Part shown: piece by piece, positions 5,965-10,873 of the stretch
How positions within the stretch are numbered: the first letter of the stretch is position 1
How the letters are laid out: the number at the start of each line of letters is the position of its first letter
Origin: Desulfurellales bacterium
GTDB taxonomy: Bacteria; Campylobacterota_A; Desulfurellia; Desulfurellales; Hippeaceae
Direction: 5' to 3'
DNA length: 10,873 nt
NCBI GenBank assembly: GCA_027074255.1
Contig: JALTDI010000091.1
Span: forward strand, 1 to 10,873
Program-made: the position numbers and the translations under genes
Notes under the pieces: model-generated
The model's input: the letters and a program-made list of their open reading frames with translations, nothing else
What the model was told of the DNA's origin: nothing
Database searches by the model: none

Positions 5965-7192
5965 CAGTAATGATTTTCCCCTCAAATTCTTTCAAAACAA
6001 GTTTAACGGCATCCTCAACATCGCTCTCGGCATTAATATAGTCCCTGGAAGCTTCTGCGGAGGTTTTTTTTAACTCTTGTTTTTTATAAGAACTATTAAA
6101 ATCTTCATATGCGGATTCTTCCTCTGCTGTTTCCTTTTTTAATACGCCGTCTGAGAGTTTTTGTATAACATCTTCTACCCTCTCAAGGTCACAGAGAGAA
6201 ACAGCTTTGTGCGTAGCTATATTGATTACACTAATGGGATTTATTTTTTGTTTTATATCAATCAATGCATTGTAAAAGATGTTTAAAAGCGCCGTTTTGT
6301 GCTCTATGGTGTATGAGTTAACTTTCAACAGATAATCTATGCACTGCTGCGAAAATATCTCAAAGTTTATATCCTGTTCATCAAGAGATTTAATTAATAA
6401 AAGAGCATTTTCTATATTTTTATCTGCAATAAAATCAAAGTATCTGCCCACAGTTTCTTCGTCTGTAACCCCGACGACCTTAAACACATCTTCACCGGTA
6501 ATTTTTTTCGGGCTGTAGGCAATACACCTGTCAAGATAGCCTTCCGCTACCCTCATTGAACCGAAACTTGCAAAGGCTATCGTATCTATCGAGCTGTCTT
6601 CTATTGAAACACCTTCATTTTCGGCTATTTTTTTTAGCTTCTCTTTTATCAAGTCTTTGGAGATTTTTTTAAGCGTTATTATCTGACATCTTGACAGTAT
6701 CGTATCGGGTATCTTCTCCAAAGCCGTCGTGGCAAAAATAAATTTTACATAATCCGGAGGCTCTTCGATGGTTTTCAGCATTGCATTAAAAGCTTCTATT
6801 GTAAACATATGCACCTCATCAATGATGTATATTTTATATCTGCTTTTAAGAGGCGGGTATTTGATGCTCTCTATTAAAGACCTTGCATCGTCCACTTTTC
6901 TGTTTGAAGCTCCGTCTATTTCCAAAACATCTATATTCTTGCCCTTTGATATGCTTATACATGATTCGCATTGATTGCACGGTTCGACGGTGGGACCATT
7001 TTCGCAGTTTAGGGATTTGGCTATTATCCTCGCAGTGGAGGTTTTTCCAACACCCATAGGTCCGGATAGAAGAATGGCATGATGAAGCCTGTTCGACTTT
7101 ATGGCATTTTTTAGTATCCTGACTGCAACATCCTGCCCCACTATCTCGTCCAACTTGGAAGGTCTATATTTTCTTGCTAATACTTTATACAT
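5945..7192 (-). CDS. dnaX: DNA polymerase III clamp-loader subunit tau/gamma (short DnaX)
   Basis: DnaX is the ATPase of the clamp loader, opening and placing the beta clamp at primer ends. With the start at ATG 7192 it has 415 residues beginning MYKVLARKYRP, the family's standard N-terminus. Visible motifs are Walker A GPMGVGKT (44-51), zinc-binding cysteines C63, C72, C75 and C78, Walker B IIDEVH (123-128), sensor 1 FATT (153-156), the LSRCQ arginine-finger motif (R168) and sensor 2 GSMRVAEGYLD (R214). Domain III ends near 345, followed by a charged linker of about 45 residues and a terminal EDAVKLVLKEFEGKI segment. Full-length tau is usually longer (643 in E. coli), so the tau-specific domains are much reduced. 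An A AAA AAG slippery heptamer in phase occurs at codons 351-353 (see findings). GGAG (7201-7198) precedes the ATG. An upstream ATG at 7306 in the same frame lies in the SRP RNA and is not used. Confidence 0.95.
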   Translation of the reverse strand: MYKVLARKYRPSKLDEIVGQDVAVRILKNAIKSNRLHHAILLSGPMGVGKTSTARIIAKSLNCENGPTVEPCNQCESCISISKGKNIDVLEIDGASNRKVDDARSLIESIKYPPLKSRYKIYIIDEVHMFTIEAFNAMLKTIEEPPDYVKFIFATTALEKIPDTILSRCQIITLKKISKDLIKEKLKKIAENEGVSIEDSSIDTIAFASFGSMRVAEGYLDRCIAYSPKKITGEDVFKVVGVTDEETVGRYFDFIADKNIENALLLIKSLDEQDINFEIFSQQCIDYLLKVNSYTIEHKTALLNIFYNALIDIKQKINPISVINIATHKAVSLCDLERVEDVIQKLSDGVLKKETAEEESAYEDFNSSYKKQELKKTSAEASRDYINAESDVEDAVKLVLKEFEGKIITVEKLNK

Positions 7193-7197
7193 TTCAT

Positions 7198-7201
7198 CTC
7201 C
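7198..7201 (-). promoter_or_regulatory. Ribosome binding site of dnaX, directly after the SRP RNA
   Basis: GGAG at 7201-7198, five bases before ATG 7192, starts two bases after the predicted 3' end of the SRP RNA stem (about 7203). It fixes the dnaX start and shows the dnaX leader cannot be longer than about a dozen bases once the SRP RNA has been processed off. Confidence 0.75.
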
Positions 7202-7202
7202 A

Positions 7203-7331
7203 TTAGCGATGCCCATCTCGAGCAGGTCACTGCACGCTCGCACAGCCTTATCTACCGTTGCTTCCTTCCGGACCTGGCGGGATTTAATAAGGAGCACGTC
7301 ATGCAAGCCCGCAGGAAATGGACATCGCTAA
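7203..7331 (-). ncRNA. ffs: Signal recognition particle RNA (4.5S-like, small bacterial type)
   Basis: The minus strand carries the invariant SRP core CAGGTCCGGAAGGAAGCA (7276-7259), with the GGAA tetraloop at 7269-7266 and the asymmetric loop residues that bind Ffh. The ends pair: TAGCGATGTCCAT from 7330 pairs over about 13 positions with ATGGGCATCGCTA ending at 7204, with two G-U pairs at most. Inner segments such as TGCA/TGCA and GCTC/GAGC continue the single long hairpin. The size of about 128 nt fits the short form without an Alu domain. The RNA binds Ffh and FtsY to direct membrane proteins to the translocon. It lies only 7 bases after the tRNA-Arg 3' end and 11 before the dnaX start, so its ends are probably made by processing of a tRNA-SRP-dnaX precursor. 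Confidence 0.93.
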
Positions 7332-7338
7332 AAGAAAC

Positions 7339-7415
7339 TGGTGCGCCCAAGAGGATTCGAACCTCCGGCCTCAAGAACCGCAATCTTGCGCTCTATCCAA
7401 CTGAGCTATGGGCGC
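7339..7415 (-). tRNA. tRNA-Arg, anticodon GCG
   Basis: All arms fold: acceptor GCGCCCA/TGGGCGC, D stem GCTC/GAGC with A20 in the GGATAGAG context typical of bacterial tRNA-Arg, anticodon stem CAAGA/TCTTG, and T arm GGAGG-TTCGAAT-CCTCT. The loop TTGCGGT gives anticodon GCG, reading CGC and CGU as arginine. Discriminator A and CCA are encoded (CCA at 7341-7339). The anticodon is unusual because most bacteria use ACG, edited to ICG. The gene lies 15 bases after tRNA-Ser and 7 bases before the SRP RNA. Confidence 0.95.
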
Positions 7416-7430
7416 ATATTGTGTCCTTAA

Positions 7431-7524
<94 letters not shown>

Positions 7525-7556
7525 AAGAGAAACAAAACGCTCAAAAATCAAGCCGT

Positions 7557-7585
7557 ATGGTAGCACAAAACAACTTTTCTGTCAA
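7557..7585 (-). promoter_or_regulatory. Promoter of the tRNA-Ser/tRNA-Arg/ffs/dnaX transcript
   Basis: On the minus strand a perfect -35 TTGACA (7585-7580) and -10 TACCAT (7562-7557) are 17 bases apart, with an extended -10 TGC before the hexamer. Transcription would start near 7550, about 25 bases before tRNA-Ser. The stretch after the -10 (ACGGC) is G+C-rich, as in stable-RNA promoters under stringent control; that regulation is an inference. Confidence 0.78.
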
Positions 7586-7592
7586 AACCTAT

Positions 7593-7638
7593 GGTGTCTG
7601 CGGCAGCCTAATTATTAACCGACGGTTAAATCAGCACC
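7593..7638. repeat. Nested inverted repeat with a perfect 15-bp palindrome between divergent promoters
   Basis: TTAACCGACGGTTAA (7615-7629) is a perfect palindrome with 7-base arms around A7622. It is enclosed by a weaker outer pair, GGTGTCTG (7593-7600) and CAGCACC (7632-7638), which match with one bulged base. It is not part of any gene and has no T run to make a terminator. The centre is 37 bases from the leftward -35 and 40 from the rightward -35. The shape fits a dimeric regulator's operator, but I cannot name the protein. Confidence 0.6.
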
Positions 7639-7661
7639 AAATACTGCAATTAAAAATCATA

Positions 7662-7690
7662 TTGACAAAAACATATTTTTCTATTAACTT
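7662..7690 (+). promoter_or_regulatory. Promoter of tRNA-Val
   Basis: A perfect -35 TTGACA (7662-7667) is followed after 17 bases by TAACTT (7685-7690), a poor -10 (3 of 6); TTAACT one base earlier scores the same. Transcription would start near 7697, about 8 bases before the mature tRNA. The -35 is convincing, while the exact -10 is uncertain. Confidence 0.55.
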
Positions 7691-7704
7691 AAATCCTTGA
7701 TTTC

Positions 7705-7779
7705 GGGCGATTAGCTCAGTGGAAGAGCGCTTGCTTCACACGCAAGAGGTCACAGGTTCGATACCTGTATCGCCCACCA
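7705..7779 (+). tRNA. tRNA-Val, anticodon CAC
   Basis: A 75-nt tRNA with acceptor GGGCGAT/ATCGCCC, D stem GCTC/GAGC, anticodon stem CTTGC/GCAAG with loop TTCACAC (anticodon CAC, reading GUG), T arm ACAGG-TTCGATA-CCTGT, discriminator A and encoded CCA (7777-7779). It points toward aspS and ends two bases before the aspS stop codon, leaving no room for a separate terminator. A CAC species normally accompanies a UAC isoacceptor, which must lie elsewhere. Confidence 0.97.
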
Positions 7780-7781
7780 TC

Positions 7782-9569
7782 TTATTTTTCAGTCTTTTTT
7801 TTCAATACCTTCAAAGAAAGCTCATTCAGCTGCTTAACATCAACATCATTAGGAGCATCCGTAAGCATACAAACACCCTTTTGGGTCTTCGGAAATGCTA
7901 TAACATCTCTTATTGATTCCTCTTTGAGTATGAGTGTCATTATCCTGTCCAATCCAAGAGCTATTCCTCCGTGCGGCGGCGCACCGAACTTCAAAGCCTC
8001 GATTAGGAAACCGAACTTTGCTTTTGCTTCTTCATCTTTGATATTAAGCGCTCTAAACATCCTCTCTTGCACATCGCTTCTGTGAATCCTTATACTGCCT
8101 CCGCCTATTTCAACACCGTTTAGAGTTATATCATAGGCTCTCGCTCTGACTTTTGCTGGATCGGATTCAAGATATTCCAAGTCTTCTGCAATAGGCGAGG
8201 TAAACGGATGGTGCATGGCCTCAAACCTATTTTCCTCATCACTCCATTCAAAGAGAGGGAAATCCGTAACCCATACAAAGTTATATTCATTTTTGTCCGT
8301 TAATTTTAACCTCTTTGCAATTTCCAGCCTTAAAGCCCCCAATGCATCATAGACCACCTTCGGCTTGTCGGCAACAAAAAACAGCAAATCACCGGGTTTG
8401 GCATTTAGAGCCTTCAATATGCTATCCATCTGCTCCCTGCCGAAGAATTTAACAATGGGCGACTGCAGTTCGTTTTCCTTAACCTTTATCCATGCAAGCC
8501 CTTTTGCTCCGTAAATTGCCACAAGGTTCGTCAAATCATCTATTTCTTTGCGTGAGAAATTTATACATCCGGTAGCGTTTAATCCATAAACAAGTCCGCC
8601 TGAGTTGGCAACGGAATTAAACACCTTAAAATCTGCCGTTTTTGCTATATCAGTCAAATTTTTTAGCTCAAGAGAAAATCTCATATCAGGTTTGTCAGAG
8701 CCGAACCTATCCATAGCTTCCTGATACTTTATGCGTTTAAACGGCGGCTTCACATCTATGCCCAGTGTTTCTTTAAATATGCTTTCGATTATACCCTCGG
8801 TAACAGCCATAACATCATCTTCGGCAACAAAGCTCATTTCGAGGTCAATTTGAGTAAATTCAGGCTGTCTGTCGGCTCTCAAATCTTCATCACGGAAGCA
8901 TTTAGTTATTTGGTAGTATCTGTCGAATCCCGAAACCATCAAAAGCTGTTTGAAAAGCTGCGGAGATTGAGGCAAAGCATAAAATTTACCCTGCGACAAT
9001 CTGCTTGGAACAAGGAAATCCCTCGCACCCTCCGGCGTGCTTTTGGTTAAAATCGGTGTTTCTATGTCTATAAAGCCCTGAGAATCAAGATACTTTCTTA
9101 CGGCAAAGGCACCTTTGTATCGTGTGATTATATTTTTCTGCATTCTCGGTTTTCTCAAATCCAAATATCTGTATTTCAAACGTATCTCTTCGTTGACATT
9201 AACATACTCTTCAACCGGAAACGGCAGGATGTCGCTTTGAGAGAAGACCTTCAATTCATCAACAACAACCTCAACCTCTCCCGTTTTTAGATTCGGATTG
9301 ACGGTGCCCTCAGGTCTGTGTCTCACCCTTCCTTTAATGCCTATGCAATACTGACTTCTCAGCTTTGAAGCCTGCTTGTGATTTTTCTCATTAACCGAAG
9401 GGTCGAAAACTATCTGAACAATTCCCTCTCTATCCTTTAAATCTATAAAAATAACACCGCCGTGATCTCTCCAATTCTGTACCCATCCAAAGAGCGTTAC
9501 CTCATTATCTATATCCGAAGTTCTTATATTGCCGCAATAATCCGTCCTAACCAAACCGTCTACACCCAT
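7782..9569 (-). CDS. aspS: Aspartyl-tRNA synthetase, probably non-discriminating (Asp/Asn)
   Basis: This 595-residue class II synthetase charges tRNA-Asp and probably also tRNA-Asn with aspartate. Parts in order are the N-terminal OB-fold anticodon-binding domain (about 1-110), the start of the catalytic domain with RYLDLRKP (134-141), QSPQ (201-204), motif 2 FRDEDLRADRQPEFTQID (225-242), a bacterial GAD insertion (about 310-420) and motif 3 HGGIALGLDRIM (533-544). Length is typical of bacterial AspRS. In the anticodon domain it has His36 (RDHGGVIF) and Gly88 (RPEGTVN), where discriminating enzymes such as that of E. coli have Leu and Lys. Those are the residues tied to tRNA-Asn acceptance in Pseudomonas AspRS. 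The organism would then need GatCAB to amidate Asp-tRNA-Asn. The ATG overlaps the hisS end by 10 bases and is preceded by GAGGTG (9580-9575), so the two are coupled. The C-terminus is lysine-rich (VLKKKTEK). Confidence 0.96.
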   Translation of the reverse strand: MGVDGLVRTDYCGNIRTSDIDNEVTLFGWVQNWRDHGGVIFIDLKDREGIVQIVFDPSVNEKNHKQASKLRSQYCIGIKGRVRHRPEGTVNPNLKTGEVEVVVDELKVFSQSDILPFPVEEYVNVNEEIRLKYRYLDLRKPRMQKNIITRYKGAFAVRKYLDSQGFIDIETPILTKSTPEGARDFLVPSRLSQGKFYALPQSPQLFKQLLMVSGFDRYYQITKCFRDEDLRADRQPEFTQIDLEMSFVAEDDVMAVTEGIIESIFKETLGIDVKPPFKRIKYQEAMDRFGSDKPDMRFSLELKNLTDIAKTADFKVFNSVANSGGLVYGLNATGCINFSRKEIDDLTNLVAIYGAKGLAWIKVKENELQSPIVKFFGREQMDSILKALNAKPGDLLFFVADKPKVVYDALGALRLEIAKRLKLTDKNEYNFVWVTDFPLFEWSDEENRFEAMHHPFTSPIAEDLEYLESDPAKVRARAYDITLNGVEIGGGSIRIHRSDVQERMFRALNIKDEEAKAKFGFLIEALKFGAPPHGGIALGLDRIMTLILKEESIRDVIAFPKTQKGVCMLTDAPNDVDVKQLNELSLKVLKKKTEK

Positions 9570-10795
9570 CTTTTCACCTCATTATCCAAAAAAGTTTTTA
9601 ATTTATATTCATTCTGTGTGGAATTTTTCATATCTTTCAACACAACCGTATTGCTGTTTTTTTCGTTTTCACCGATAATCACAACAAAGGAAGCATTCAT
9701 TTTATCCGCTTTTTTCATCATACTTTTTAAACTCTTCTTTTCATATTCTACATAGACCCGTTTTTGAGTAACCTCAATCAGTTTGGCCGCTATCTCAACC
9801 GCATAATCATCCGATTCGAGGTTTGCCACATAATATTCAAAAAGTTTATCCTCCTCAAATTCCATCAGCTCAATAAGCCTCTCGCACCCCGATGCAAAAC
9901 CGATGCCCGGGATATCTCCGCCTCCGAGCTGCTTTACAAGACCGTCATATCTTCCGCCGGCTGAAACAGTTCCCTGAGCTCCAAGCTCATCGGTTATTAT
10001 CTCAAAAACAAACTTGGTGTAGTAATCAAGCCCCCTCACAAGATAAGGGTTTTCAATAAATTCTATATTCAAATTTTTTAACTTAACCTTTGCTTTCTCA
10101 TAGTGCTCTTTACATTCTGCGCATGCAAATTGAGTAATCAATGGGGCATTTTTTGCTATAAGTCTGCAGTTTTTATTCTTACAGTCCAGTATCCTTAAAG
10201 GATTCTTCTCCAATCTCCTTTTACAGTCCTCACACAGTCCGTCCTTGTGCTCATAAAAATATTCTTTCAGTTTCTTCATGTACCCCGGGCGGCATCTGCT
10301 GCATCCTATATTGTTTATCTCTATTCTCAAATTATTCAAACCAAGTTTCCCAAGCATTACCTTGTCCATATAAACAACCTCGGCATCCACCGATGGATTG
10401 CTGATACCGAAAACCTCAACCCCGATTTGATTAAATTGTCTTAAACGTCCTTTTTGCGGCCTTTCATACCTAAACATAGGACCGATATAATAGTATTTTT
10501 TATACGGCAAATTCTCCATATGATTGTCTATAAATGCCCTGACAACACCCGCTGTTCCCTCAGGCCTCAATGTCACGGATTCCTCTGATTTATCCAAAAA
10601 CGTGTACATCTCTTTTTCAACAATATCCGTATCTTCACCCACGCCCCTTGCGAACAGTGATGTTTTTTCAAGTACTGGTGTTCTTATTTCCTTAAATCCG
10701 AACGATTCCAGAGTATCCCTGGCAATCCTTTCCAATTTATGCCACTTTTCAATATCCTTAGGCAGCACATCCTTAAAACCTCTTAAAATCTCCAA
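9560..10795 (-). CDS. hisS: Histidyl-tRNA synthetase
   Basis: This 411-residue class II synthetase attaches histidine to tRNA-His. It begins MEILRGFKDVLPKD, the usual HisRS N-terminus. Motif 1 lies around RTPVLE (38-43), TLRPEGTAG is at 75-83, motif 2 FRYERPQKGRLRQFNQIGVE is at 108-127, the histidine-specific RGLDYYT motif is at 254-260, and motif 3 is AGGRYDGL through PGIGFASGCERL (279-307). The insertion between motif 2 and the RGLDYYT motif carries CSRC (165-168), CEDC (188-191), C205, C210 and CAEC (225-228). This cysteine-rich form is known in many HisRS and may bind zinc. The C-terminal anticodon domain (about 325-411) is complete but compact. The start is TTG (10795-10793) because GGAGG lies 9 bases upstream (10809-10805) and the sequence aligns from that residue. 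It forms an overlapping operon with aspS, a common pairing. Confidence 0.96.
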   Translation of the reverse strand: MEILRGFKDVLPKDIEKWHKLERIARDTLESFGFKEIRTPVLEKTSLFARGVGEDTDIVEKEMYTFLDKSEESVTLRPEGTAGVVRAFIDNHMENLPYKKYYYIGPMFRYERPQKGRLRQFNQIGVEVFGISNPSVDAEVVYMDKVMLGKLGLNNLRIEINNIGCSRCRPGYMKKLKEYFYEHKDGLCEDCKRRLEKNPLRILDCKNKNCRLIAKNAPLITQFACAECKEHYEKAKVKLKNLNIEFIENPYLVRGLDYYTKFVFEIITDELGAQGTVSAGGRYDGLVKQLGGGDIPGIGFASGCERLIELMEFEEDKLFEYYVANLESDDYAVEIAAKLIEVTQKRVYVEYEKKSLKSMMKKADKMNASFVVIIGENEKNSNTVVLKDMKNSTQNEYKLKTFLDNEVKRWV

Positions 10796-10804
10796 ACCGA
10801 CAAA

Positions 10805-10809
10805 CCTCC
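10805..10809 (-). promoter_or_regulatory. Ribosome binding site supporting a TTG start for hisS
   Basis: GGAGG at 10809-10805 stands 9 bases before TTG 10795. No ATG or GTG is suitably placed, and the protein aligns with HisRS from this codon, so the rare TTG start is well supported. Confidence 0.8.
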
Positions 10810-10828
10810 AAAAAGTCCAACAACGATG

Positions 10829-10857
10829 AGTATCTTTATAATGGGTTATTTTGTCAA
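10829..10857 (-). promoter_or_regulatory. Promoter of the hisS-aspS operon
   Basis: On the minus strand a perfect -35 TTGACA (10857-10852) and GATACT (10834-10829, 4 of 6 to TATAAT) are 17 bases apart. Transcription would begin near 10822, about 13 bases before the GGAGG site. The leader is too short for a T-box or attenuator. Confidence 0.65.
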
Positions 10858-10873
10858 GAAAAACAGTTTAACA

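Noticed and set aside
7193..7306. A 38-residue N-terminal extension of DnaX from an ATG at 7306
   Set aside because: The extension is a chance in-frame reading through the SRP RNA. The DnaX family starts at MYKVLARKYRP, and GGAG stands right before ATG 7192.
7719..7916. A plus-strand reading frame of 65 residues starting within tRNA-Val
   Set aside because: HTQEVTGSIPVSPT is another classic translation of a tRNA gene; the rest lies antisense to aspS and has no ribosome binding site.

Overview
The window (roughly 40% G+C by eye) is an ordinary, densely packed stretch of bacterial chromosome, almost all of it housekeeping. I see no insertion sequence, phage gene, CRISPR array or defence module, and I did not find a new multi-gene system. 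Several features point to an anaerobic, motile bacterium: a four-subunit pyruvate:ferredoxin oxidoreductase, a methyl-accepting chemotaxis protein, the tail of a c-di-GMP phosphodiesterase, an aspartyl-tRNA synthetase with non-discriminating residues, and a RecR whose C-terminus resembles, from memory, that of Campylobacterota. Desulfurellia (Hippea-like) or Deferribacterota would fit, but this placement is an inference of low confidence.

Layout. Bases 1-125 are the 3' end of an EAL-domain gene (+), followed by an MCP gene (+, 214-1818). A bidirectional intrinsic terminator (1822-1870) separates these from a long minus-strand block. Read 5' to 3' on the minus strand, that block is: promoter (about 7585-7557), tRNA-Ser(GGA), tRNA-Arg(GCG), SRP RNA (ffs), dnaX, ybaB, recR, porG, porD, porA, porB, terminator. 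Gaps are 0-37 bases throughout and several genes abut or overlap, so one long transcript is possible. A second good promoter (-10 TATAAT at 5942-5937) lies at the dnaX/ybaB junction and could serve ybaB-recR-porGDAB separately. To the right, tRNA-Val(CAC) (+, 7705-7779) has its own promoter and converges, with a 2-base gap, on aspS. The hisS-aspS pair (-, 10795-7782) overlaps by 10 bases and starts from a promoter at 10857-10829.

How the genes work together. tRNA-Ser, tRNA-Arg, tRNA-Val, HisRS and AspRS serve translation; the SRP RNA serves membrane targeting. DnaX (clamp loader), YbaB (nucleoid-associated) and RecR (RecFOR repair) form the widespread dnaX-ybaB-recR cluster; the SRP RNA just before dnaX recalls the Bacillus scr-dnaX-yaaK-recR order. 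PorGDAB links pyruvate, acetyl-CoA and ferredoxin. The MCP and EAL protein belong to behaviour and c-di-GMP signalling.

Most worth a second look: an E. coli-type A AAA AAG slippery heptamer in the correct phase of dnaX, just after domain III; a tRNA-Arg with anticodon GCG instead of the usual bacterial ACG; a perfect 15-bp palindrome midway between the two divergent tRNA promoters; the non-discriminating residues of AspRS; and the altered RecR Toprim region.
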